Of a stretch of 64,000 nt of DNA, positions 37,614 to 45,149 are shown piece after piece. Every line of letters starts with the position of its first letter. Positions within the stretch are counted from its first letter, which is position 1. Both the position numbers and the translations under genes were made by a program. The stretch comes from Armillaria gallica (taxonomy: Eukaryota; Basidiomycota; Agaricomycetes; Agaricales; Physalacriaceae). The stretch lies in contig JBANDB010000012.1 in assembly GCA_037576215.1 (NCBI GenBank), positions 806,001-870,000 on the forward strand, in the 5' to 3' direction. The notes under the pieces were generated by a model. It saw only the letters and a program-made list of their open reading frames with translations, had not been told where the DNA came from and did no database searches.

Positions 37614-38643
37614 GCGGTCCCCTATCGGAGATGACCACTTGGGGCATACCGTGACGTGCATATACATGATCGCGGAGGAGGCGGGCCCATCCTTCTGCCG
37701 ACAGCTCCGTGTTGCAGCCGATGGGGATGATTGCTTTGGAAAATCGGTTGACTATTACCAGCATCGCGTCGTGACCATTGGATTCGGGAAGTCCCGTTAC
37801 CATGTCAACAGATATGTGTGTCCAAGGTCCTCTGGGTATCTCGTTCGGGTGTAGCGGTGCTGCCTTCGCGTGCGTGTCCGCCTTGGTGCGCTGGCACGTT
37901 TCGCAGCCTTTCACATAGGCTTCGACGTCTTTTCTTAGCTTGGGCCACCAGTAGTCCCGTAGGACCAGTTCTTTTGTCTTTTCTATGCCTGGATGGCCAG
38001 CGGTGATGTGATCGTGATACTGAGAGATAATCTCGCCCTGGAGTGCCTTTTGGCGGGGAACATAAATCCTTCCGTCGTAGTAGAGGAGACCGTCTTTGTG
38101 GGTGATCCCTCATTCGTGGGTCAATGAAGCTGCGATGCCATCATCCCAAAGTTCTTCCCGTCGGGTTGCTTCTAATACTGTTTGCTGCGTCTCCGTCGTT
38201 GTAGGCATTATGAGGGCCCTGAAGTGGGCTGCATCGAGGATTACTATGTTATCATTATCCCGGGTACCCTGGTCGTGGTCGCTTCGTCGAGAAAGCAGAT
38301 CGGCTTTAACGTTCTGCGCACCGGGTTTATGGAAGAGTCGGAAATGGTATTCGGCTAGTTCGGTGACCCATCGTGCTTGTCGTCAGTTCAGCTTTTGGGG
38401 AAGTCGGAAATACTGGAGATTCTGGTGATCTGTCCAGATTTCCACGTCTTGCTTCGCACCCATAAGGTAATGTCGCCACTCCGAGAGGGCGAGCATGATG
38501 GCCAACAGCTCCTTGTCATATATCTCGTAATTCCGCTCGGTGGTGCTGAGGGATTTGGACATGAAGGCCACCGGGCGCCACACGCCATTCTGTTGTTGGC
38601 TGAGAACCGCGCCTACGGCCCCTTCGCTGGCGTCGGCTTCAAC

Positions 38644-41316
38644 TCAGAACGGGTCGTCGTCGTTGGGTATGGCGAGGATCACGTCCTCAGCCATTCTTCG
38701 TTTGAGTTCGGCGAATGCCTTTTGCTGTTCTGCGCCCCACCGCCATTCTGCATTCCCGGTAAGCTGAGTGAGAGGGCGTACCACCTTGGAATACATTTTA
38801 ATGAACTTCCGGTAAAAGTTGGTGAAGCCGAGGAAGGATTGCAGTTCCTTCTTTTTCCGTGGCGTGGGCCATTCCGCGATGCCTGCGATCTTCACCGGGT
38901 CCATCCTAATGGAGTTTTTGCTTATGATAACCCCTAAGTACTCCGTTTCGAGGACCTCAAACTCGCACTTTTCGGCCTTCAGAAAGAGTTTATTCTCGCG
39001 TAGGCGTTGCAGGACGCGGCGTACGATTTGTCGGTGTTCCCCCAGGTCTTTGGAAAAGATTAAGATGTCGTCTAGGTAGATCATGACCTTGCCCTCGGCG
39101 ATTAGGTCCTTAAAGATGTCGTTCATCATCCATTGGAACGTGGCGGGAGAATTGGTGAGGCCGAAAAACATGACGGTGGGTTCAAACAGTCCTTGATTGG
39201 TGCGGAAGGCCGCCTTTTCCTCGTCTCCCTCCCTGATCCGTACGTTGTTGTATCCCCATCGGACATCGAGTTTGGTGAAGTACTTGGCCCCACGTAGCTT
39301 ATCGATAAGTTCAGAGATTAGGGGAAGGGGGTACCGGTTCTTTATGGTCATTTCGTTAAGCTTGCGGTAGTCCTGTACGGGCCGTAAGGTCCTGTCCTTC
39401 TTTTTTACGAAGAAGAAGGGGGAAGCGAAGGGTGATTTGGAAGGGCGTATGCGGCCGGACTCTAGATTCTCGTCGAGGAACTTGTCGAGTTGCTCTTGCT
39501 CGTTTCGGTTCAGGGGGTAGACTTTGCAGTCTAGTGTCGATTTGGCGTTGGGAACTAGTTCGATGGCATGGTCCCAAGGTTTGCGCTCCGGTAATTCGTC
39601 GAAACTTTCTTTCGCGAATAGGTCGCGGTAGGACTGGTAATGCTCAGGGACGAGCTCTTCGAAGACCTGTTTGGGTCTCTCGGCGTTAGCCTTGGCGGCG
39701 AGGTCATTAGCGTGGTGCATAGCGCGAATGATCAGTTCTTCCTCCATGCAAATGGCGAGGATAGTCTCCCCCGCTTCTAGTTCTTCATCCCACCAATCAT
39801 TGGAGTCCGCATCGGGGAGGTCGAGGGGATTCTTTACGCATTGACAGCGCCCAAAGATCATGCTCCCGGTTTTCCAATTGACGATCGGGTTGTGGCGCTT
39901 GAGCCAGTCATGACCCAGGTAGATATCTCTCTTCCCCAGGTTGGTCACTGCCAGATCAATCCGTTCGCGATGACCGCCGATCGTGAGGCATAGCTCAACG
40001 AACTCAGTAACGTCCCCGTCGGCATTCCGGGTTCCGTCCGCATTGTAGACCGGAATTGGTATTTGGACTTTCCGCGTGTCTAAATCGTGCTCCTGGACGT
40101 ACGCGTGGTTTATTGCGCTTCCGGTGCAACCACTGTCGATCAGTGCTCTCGTGGCGAGAGTCTTCCGCCCCGTGCAAGGTTCGAGGAGAACAGGAACCAT
40201 TAGGTCACTGGTTCCTCCCCGTATATAGCGGATCGGTTCTTGTAGTTCGTACATGCGTTCCCGGGCTAGTTCCCACTCCTCAGTGCGGAGCTGGTTCAGT
40301 AGTTCGTCGGTCAGTTCTCGGGTTTGCTCGCGGTGAGTCCATGAGCAGAGTCGTAAGCGGGCTCCGGTATTGGAGAGAGTGTTACGGATGTATCGTAGGG
40401 TCCAGTCTACGCCGAATGGTTTTACCCATCCCGTGGGGATCGTTATTTTTACTTTTTCTCTCGCGGGGATGGGCAAGGGGACGACCGGAGAACCAACTGG
40501 GTCCCCTTTCGCCTTCCATTGCTGATAGGAGGTGTCGTCTTCCTTGTCGGGAATCTCTTCGAGTTCTACCGGGTGCCCCCTCTTTACCGCCTGGGCACTA
40601 GCGGAATCCCCCTGTTCATCGGCCGCGCGGTATTCTCTCGGGTCTATTCCCGAGGAGTCGCGTCTTGATCCATTGCGGGCGAGGTGGGAGTTATATACCT
40701 CAGAGGTGATGCGTGGTCCTTGAGCATCGGTCCCGACTTTAAATCTTGAGTCAGCGTTACCTGCTACCTCTGGCTCGTCCGAGCGCTCGGGGCTCAACGG
40801 CCCCTCGTTGTTACCTGTAAACATCCGGGGCTGTCGCCCTGCACGGCCTAGCCCCGAGGAAGGAGGCGGCGAGACCTTGCCAGCTCTCCCCTGGTTTCCG
40901 TCCCAGGGGTTCACTTCGTTCGGGGTTCGGGTTGCTTTGTCGGTCGGCGGGGCAAGCCCGCATTCCGCCCCATCTGGTCGAGGGACATCTCGAACGTTGA
41001 GACGTTGCTGGGGCCTCGCCGTTATGATGGGTATTGTCGTGGTGAACGATTTTTCGTCCAGTCCTTTCGCTCGCGATGAGTTACTCGGTGAACGCTTAGC
41101 CGGTTGTCGTAACCTGGGGACGGCGGCCCCGAGATCTAGGTCAGAGTCGTTAGTAATCTCGGAAAGGAGTTCGTATTGGTTGGTTGATTCTGTGACTGGG
41201 CACGGGGAATTAGAAAAACATTGGCTCGTAGGCCATATATTGTCCGTATTTTTTGAAGTTGCGTAAGTAAATACCGCCCCCTCACGTGGGGAGCGGGGTA
41301 TAGCCGAATGCGTCAT
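38644..41316 (-). CDS. pol: Pol, first part: aspartic protease and reverse transcriptase, ends at a premature TGA
   Basis: 890 codons from an ATG at 41316, in a different frame from gag. An N-terminal low-complexity region of about 300 residues precedes the protease (ALIDSGCTGSAINHAYV, active Asp near residue 394). The RT follows (KKKDRTLRPVQDYRKLNEMT, then FFGLTNSPATFQWMMND and catalytic YLDDILIFSKD at about 747-757), then the connection region TEYLGVIISK and FLGFTNFYRKFI. It stops after IPNDDDPF at TGA 38646-38644; the RNase H sequence VEADAS continues directly, so Arg (CGA) is the expected residue. The 170 nt between the gag stop and this ATG imply a frameshift or reinitiation, as in related elements. 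Confidence 0.93.
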   Translation of the reverse strand: MTHSAIPRSPREGAVFTYATSKNTDNIWPTSQCFSNSPCPVTESTNQYELLSEITNDSDLDLGAAVPRLRQPAKRSPSNSSRAKGLDEKSFTTTIPIITARPQQRLNVRDVPRPDGAECGLAPPTDKATRTPNEVNPWDGNQGRAGKVSPPPSSGLGRAGRQPRMFTGNNEGPLSPERSDEPEVAGNADSRFKVGTDAQGPRITSEVYNSHLARNGSRRDSSGIDPREYRAADEQGDSASAQAVKRGHPVELEEIPDKEDDTSYQQWKAKGDPVGSPVVPLPIPAREKVKITIPTGWVKPFGVDWTLRYIRNTLSNTGARLRLCSWTHREQTRELTDELLNQLRTEEWELARERMYELQEPIRYIRGGTSDLMVPVLLEPCTGRKTLATRALIDSGCTGSAINHAYVQEHDLDTRKVQIPIPVYNADGTRNADGDVTEFVELCLTIGGHRERIDLAVTNLGKRDIYLGHDWLKRHNPIVNWKTGSMIFGRCQCVKNPLDLPDADSNDWWDEELEAGETILAICMEEELIIRAMHHANDLAAKANAERPKQVFEELVPEHYQSYRDLFAKESFDELPERKPWDHAIELVPNAKSTLDCKVYPLNRNEQEQLDKFLDENLESGRIRPSKSPFASPFFFVKKKDRTLRPVQDYRKLNEMTIKNRYPLPLISELIDKLRGAKYFTKLDVRWGYNNVRIREGDEEKAAFRTNQGLFEPTVMFFGLTNSPATFQWMMNDIFKDLIAEGKVMIYLDDILIFSKDLGEHRQIVRRVLQRLRENKLFLKAEKCEFEVLETEYLGVIISKNSIRMDPVKIAGIAEWPTPRKKKELQSFLGFTNFYRKFIKMYSKVVRPLTQLTGNAEWRWGAEQQKAFAELKRRMAEDVILAIPNDDDPF

Positions 41317-41486
41317 AGGTAGATCGTCAATACTCGAAGTGGTAGTACAAGGAATGAAAATCGGGCACGCACCAGAGGGAGTTTTGGTCGTCGTGGGCGA
41401 ATTGGAACCCTGACGACCTACTCTTTTACCTTCTCATCCATCGCGACTGGGGGTGGTTCCGATACCACCTCGACGGCGCGTACCTC

Positions 41487-43703
41487 TCATTTTCCCCCCT
41501 TCTGCAGGCAGTCCTTGCTCAGGTGCCCCTTCTCGTCACATCGGAAGCACCTCCCTTTCTGACGTTGTCGTGCCTTTTTTGCGTCAATCTCCATGAGTTG
41601 CCCTTGGCCCCCGAAGGTCGTGGTGGTGATGGGAACCCATCGCCCCCCATTGTCACGGGGTCGTCCGGCTGGGGTTTTGGCTGTGGGCGTCGGCGGGTTG
41701 GGTTTCATGGGCGGAACGGCCTTGGGCGGTTCTTTTGTTTTCTTGTCGGGATATCGCTCGATCCCCTGCGTCTGCTCGAAGACTCGTTGCTTCTGCTTCT
41801 CCTCGTACATTAACGTTATCCGCCGTTTCCACTCAACGTAGATGCGGGGGATCCCAAAGCCGATGCTGGCAATGATACTCCCGTAGGATGGCGGGATTCC
41901 CCTTCGTATCGCGTTAACGAGGACCCCTCGCTCGCTCTGGTCCGTAAGGCGGTTGGCCAACTTGGCCTCCCTTTCCATTTGTCGGAAGAAGACGTGGGCG
42001 GGGTCACCGCCCATCTTCTTTTCGCCCATCTTCTTTTCGTGGACCAGTTCGACGGCGGGGTCCCGGAATTCCTCGCGGAAATCGCGGATGAACTTGTCCC
42101 ACGACGGGTAGCGGTAGCGTGGTCCCGCATCGTAATCGGCAATCTCTTCCGGTGTGGCGGGTAGCGGTGGATTCGGTGGGACGTACCAGTAGTCGTCTCG
42201 TACGTGTACCCACCATGCTTCAATGTCTCCTTCGAGGAGGGAGGTGGCGAAGCCCACCATGAGAGATGGCAGTCCTTGATAGTGATACCGGAATGTCTTG
42301 AAGTACTGCACGCAATCTCCGAGGAATCGTTCGATATTGTCATGGGCTCCGCTAAACGGAGCAGGGAGTTTTCGTAAGACGGGTTTTACCCCCGTCATCG
42401 GAAGGAGGTTGGCGGCGTCCCAAACCCCAACCGGTCCTTGTTCAACAGGGCTATAGTCGGGTGGTCGGGGGACCGAGAACCTGTCTCGGTTGGGACCCAG
42501 GAGAGGTTGTCGACCCCGCCCCCCTGCCGGTGCCTGTCGCGCATTAGCCAAGTCCTCTTGCAAACACGTGTTTTCGTCGCGCAGGAGCGCATATTGCTGT
42601 TCCATGTGTTCGATTCGTTCTTCTGCCGTCTCTGCTCCATCAAGTCCCCCCGGCGGCTCCCCCACATCCATTTCCGGATGATCGTTGTCTCCCCCTGCTA
42701 TCAGGCGACTGGTACCCCTTCCGTGATATTCTCCCCGTCTCCTCCAGTCCCTGATCGTTCTCTTTGGCGGGGAATCAGGAAGAGGGCCCGGGGTCCTCTG
42801 CCGGGGAATCATAGGGGGACGGGAGTTCTCGTCCGTTGTCCAGGTCGGGTCTGTCTCCCTGGAGCTGCGCCAATGGAAGGAGGACTCGTTCCAATGCCCT
42901 CTGTTCTCGTGCATTCCTGGGTCGTATTCCCTAAACACGGCTTCCTGTGGCAGGGCCGTAGTAGGTCCTGAACCGGTTGATATGGGCCTGGGCGCGAAGG
43001 GTTGCATCTCGCCCCAATCGAGGAATCGGATCCCCTCTATTAGCGGCGAGGTAGTGGTCCATGTCCTCCCGGATGGGGCAGTGCCACCCTGCTCGTTGTT
43101 CCAGGTCCTGCCACCGGAGCTCCCATGCCTCAGCACGGGCTGGCCCCAGGATCTCGATGTCGATGGGGGAGAGTGCGGGCCAGTCGTAGTCTCCGCCGAA
43201 TGGGTTAAGGGGGTCGTCATCGTTTCGAGGTCACGGGGGACCTGTGACCACAGGCGCTGGGGTAATGGGGCGTGGTACATCGGGGGTGTTACGTATTCCC
43301 CGCTCGTCCAGGATGACGAGGGGGATACTGGTATCTGAGTCACTGGAGTCGACCTCGATGGGCCAGCGGGGGTTTCCCCGAGGTTCCTGGACTCGAATAG
43401 GACGTTGCCCAGGCGGGTTCCTGAGATGGGCTCGGTAGGTGCGGTTTCTTCGGGGGATGATTCCTCTACTATAGGGTGGGGGATCGGAGAGGTCCTCAAT
43501 CTGTATCTCCCGTGGGGGTTCCGGAACGGGGTCCGGTGTAGGGGGTGGCTGAGTTGTGACGTTCTCGAGAGTCTCCTGACCCTCGAAGAATTCGAGGTTT
43601 GGTTTGAAGTAGACGGTCGCAGTGCGTACCTGTCTTCCTCGAGCCTCGGCGGTGCGGAGCCCCGGCCTAACGTAGGCGGGATCCAATCAGGGGAGTTCGA
43701 CAT
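41487..43703 (-). CDS. gag: Gag polyprotein with CCHC zinc knuckle
   Basis: 738 codons, intact. The first ~340 residues are Pro/Ser/Arg-rich and presumably disordered. A short coiled-coil-like stretch follows (EERIEHMEQQYALLRDENTC), then the retrotransposon gag fold (PFSGAHDNIERFLGDC to WKRRITLMYEE). A basic Pro-rich linker leads to the zinc knuckle CFRCDEKGHLSKDC near the end. A 15-bp tandem duplication at 42009-42038 repeats GEKKM within the fold. The start overlaps the end of the small ORF at 43687-43893. Gag forms the particle and packages element RNA. Confidence 0.93.
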   Translation of the reverse strand: MSNSPDWIPPTLGRGSAPPRLEEDRYALRPSTSNQTSNSSRVRRLSRTSQLSHPLHRTPFRNPHGRYRLRTSPIPHPIVEESSPEETAPTEPISGTRLGNVLFESRNLGETPAGPSRSTPVTQIPVSPSSSWTSGEYVTPPMYHAPLPQRLWSQVPRDLETMTTPLTHSAETTTGPHSPPSTSRSWGQPVLRHGSSGGRTWNNEQGGTAPSGRTWTTTSPLIEGIRFLDWGEMQPFAPRPISTGSGPTTALPQEAVFREYDPGMHENRGHWNESSFHWRSSRETDPTWTTDENSRPPMIPRQRTPGPLPDSPPKRTIRDWRRRGEYHGRGTSRLIAGGDNDHPEMDVGEPPGGLDGAETAEERIEHMEQQYALLRDENTCLQEDLANARQAPAGGRGRQPLLGPNRDRFSVPRPPDYSPVEQGPVGVWDAANLLPMTGVKPVLRKLPAPFSGAHDNIERFLGDCVQYFKTFRYHYQGLPSLMVGFATSLLEGDIEAWWVHVRDDYWYVPPNPPLPATPEEIADYDAGPRYRYPSWDKFIRDFREEFRDPAVELVHEKKMGEKKMGGDPAHVFFRQMEREAKLANRLTDQSERGVLVNAIRRGIPPSYGSIIASIGFGIPRIYVEWKRRITLMYEEKQKQRVFEQTQGIERYPDKKTKEPPKAVPPMKPNPPTPTAKTPAGRPRDNGGRWVPITTTTFGGQGQLMEIDAKKARQRQKGRCFRCDEKGHLSKDCLQKGGK

Positions 43704-43893
43704 AGTGTCGGGGAATCGGGGGTGGTGGAGGTACTACTAGTACCCCCCTTCGGTGTAGGTAAGCTCTGATTTGCTCGCTGTATACGAGGACCAGGGCGCC
43801 GGTCAACAGGCAGAGGAGGGTGGCTGCCACAAGGGCGGATCCGATTTCGATAGTTTGAGTCTTGGTGAGGTCGGGGGTCATCGATCGTGCCAC
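43687..43893 (-). CDS. Small leader ORF with one predicted membrane span, overlapping gag
   Basis: 68 codons. A hydrophobic stretch at about residues 17-42 (GSALVAATLLCLLTGALVLV) is followed by basic residues and a Pro run. It overlaps the gag start by 17 nt and the preceding small ORF by 16 nt. It matches no known retroelement protein that I recognise. The tight overlaps suggest that it may be translated, but it could also be chance. Confidence 0.35.
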   Translation of the reverse strand: MARSMTPDLTKTQTIEIGSALVAATLLCLLTGALVLVYSEQIRAYLHRRGVLVVPPPPPIPRHYVELP

Positions 43894-44060
43894 CTGGGCT
43901 GCTCGATGTCTCGGACCAGCTGCGAGATCTGGTAGAGGAGGAATTTTAGGAGGACGAGGGCGAGGATATTGAGAATGGCTAGTCGCAGGGTGGTGAGATT
44001 AGTCGATGTTGCAGTCGTAATCGGCGTAGCCGCAGTAGTCGTAGTGGTAGTGGTCGTCAT
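43878..44060 (-). CDS. Small leader ORF with one predicted membrane span
   Basis: 60 codons: a Thr-rich start (eight Thr in a row after Met), then a hydrophobic span (LRLAILNILALVLLKFLLYQ) and a charged tail. It overlaps the next ORF by 16 nt and the previous one by 62 nt. No family is recognised. Confidence 0.3.
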   Translation of the reverse strand: MTTTTTTTTAATPITTATSTNLTTLRLAILNILALVLLKFLLYQISQLVRDIEQPRWHDR

Positions 44061-44208
44061 CGCGGGGTTCAGGTCGCTCCTTTCGTCCAGGAGCTTTTCT
44101 TCGTCTGACTCTTTTCTGCGGCTCTCGTCGTCCTCCTTGTTCCTTCTTCTGTTCCGGGTTTTGTCGTCGACGGGCGTATTTCTGGGGCATGCGAAACCCT
44201 TTCGGCAA
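43999..44208 (-). CDS. Small leader ORF, highly basic
   Basis: 69 codons, very rich in Arg, Lys and Glu (RRREPQKRVRRRKAPG-like composition), ending with a Tyr/Asp-rich tail. It starts 38 nt after the 5' LTR and is the first ATG of the predicted internal leader. It could be a leader peptide or chance. Confidence 0.25.
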   Translation of the reverse strand: MPKGFRMPQKYARRRQNPEQKKEQGGRREPQKRVRRRKAPGRKERPEPRDDDHYHYDYCGYADYDCNID

Positions 44209-44232
44209 GCGGGTAGGGGTTTCTTTTAAGAA

Positions 44233-44246
44233 AGCTTCGAGCTAAC
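44233..44246 (-). promoter_or_regulatory. Self-priming primer-binding site
   Basis: Directly inside the 5' LTR the coding strand reads G then TTAGCTCGAAGCT. Its 13 bases are the exact reverse complement of AGCTTCGAGCTAA, located at 44413-44401 within the LTR. That site is 28 bp downstream of the TATATAA box (44447-44441), where the RNA should start. Complementarity between the RNA 5' end and the primer-binding site is the hallmark of Tf1/sushi-type self-priming elements, which do not use a tRNA primer. Confidence 0.75.
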
Positions 44247-44574
44247 TGTTATGTTCGGACTCGGGAATAACAGTCAAGGCGTCTAACGCACGCTATCTCT
44301 CACTTTGGATAGGGCGATAGAACCGTGGCGTCTGTTACAGCGAGGCGATAACGAGTAAACTCTCAGCAAGCGGGAAGAGTAAAGTCCGGGGTGTATAAAC
44401 TTAGCTCGAAGCTAGGGTACATGGCTGAGAGCTGTGCTACTTATATACAATACTTGGGAGTCTAAAAATAGTAGTGTCCTGCGGGTTCTTTCGAAGTTCT
44501 GGGGTTGGAACATTGGGGTTGGTGCCGAGGTGCCGAATAAGATAAGATAAGGAAAAAATGGAAAAATCGTAACA
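44247..44574 (-). repeat. 5' LTR of the chromovirus (328 bp), with promoter
   Basis: Nearly identical to 34651-35002 but lacks 24 bp. On the coding strand it contains TATATAA (44447-44441) and a predicted transcription start near 44413. The target duplication GATTC follows at 44575-44579. Confidence 0.95.
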
Positions 44575-45148
44575 GATTCCCTGATGTTGAAAACAGGGTG
44601 GTGATGCCCTGGTGGTGGTTGCTAGGCTGTAGGGATAGAAATGGAGCGGAAGGGGTTGGGATCAGAATAGGGTAGCAACCCATGACCAGGACGTTGGGAT
44701 CCCCATACATGGCGGGTACGTAATCCCCCACCCAAATAATGGGGGATTCTCCAGTATGAGAAGGCTGGGGGAGATCCATGGTGCAGGGGATGCTGATGTT
44801 GATGTTCACCAAGGTGGGCGGCGGTGGGCGAGGCAATGGTCGTGGGACCATGGTTCTGGGTACATTCGTTGCACCCTCAAGTCGTCCTTTGAAGCCTAAA
44901 AGGGCGTGTCCGTCATCGTCATCATCGTTGTATGCTGCCAGCGTCCTGATCTTCATCCTGCCATCCTCTTCAATGTCTTCCACCCTCCAGCGTGTTCCCT
45001 CCACACTCTCCTTCCCCAGTATCCCTCCCATAGATCGTCCCATAGCACCGCAATGGAGTATAATGGCACCTACCCACGTTGTCATCATCATGTCTATGTG
45101 CGCCCCTTCCCATGCTGAGATAACGGCCGATGTCAAATCCCAGGACAT
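44575..45148 (-). pseudogene. Unrecognised ORF of the ~6-kb element, cut by the chromovirus
   Basis: Open on the - strand from 45148 to the chromovirus boundary (about 190 codons, with KIRTLAAYNDDDDDGHALLG and a Pro-rich middle). Across the chromovirus, after collapsing one GATTC, the frame stays open for about 29 more codons (34650 downward, starting NPVVMSVSPSDL) and stops at 34567-34565. This supports a real ORF of about 220 codons before the insertion. Related-looking sequence on either strand lies in 46.3-48.8 kb. No domain is recognised. Confidence 0.35.
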
Positions 45149-45149
45149 G

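Larger units (their letters stand above)
35003..38643 (-). pseudogene. pol: Pol, second part: RNase H, integrase and chromodomain; two TGA codons and an inserted element
   Basis: Continues pol after its first TGA in the same frame. RNase H residues appear in VEADAS, DKELLA and WTDHQNL. TGA stops occur at 38385-38383 (N-stop-RQARW) and 38112-38110 (HE-stop-GITHKDG), both explained by CGA to TGA. The integrase follows: zinc-binding H/H (HDHITAGHPG) and C/C (CETCQRTK), then DDE residues in ISVDMVTGLP, VVISDRGP and TDGQTERVNQE. The coding is interrupted between SDRGP (about 37618) and QFVSRF (about 35919) by the element at 35924-37613. The C-terminus carries a GPY/F-like region (VGPFRIIEKAGASAYKLQLP) and a chromodomain with YFVKWKGW and HNSWVREEDM. 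Chromodomains direct integration to heterochromatin in chromoviruses. Confidence 0.9.
34651..44574 (-). mobile_element. Ty3/gypsy chromovirus, LTR retrotransposon, defective
   Basis: 9,924 bp between two LTRs starting TGTTATG and ending CGTAACA on the + strand, flanked by a perfect 5-bp target duplication GATTC (34646-34650 and 44575-44579). Transcription runs on the - strand: 5' LTR 44247-44574, short leader ORFs, gag, pol (protease, RT, RNase H, integrase) and a C-terminal chromodomain, then a purine-rich tract and the 3' LTR. The LTRs differ by about four substitutions plus one 24-bp indel, so the insertion is young. Pol carries three in-frame TGA codons, each in a position where CGA is expected, and the integrase is split by a 1.69-kb insertion, so this copy cannot be autonomous. 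Confidence 0.95.

Noticed and set aside
40056..41266. Long + strand open frames across the chromovirus pol and gag
   Set aside because: They are antisense to clear protease/RT and gag coding; such shadows are expected in GC-rich genes.
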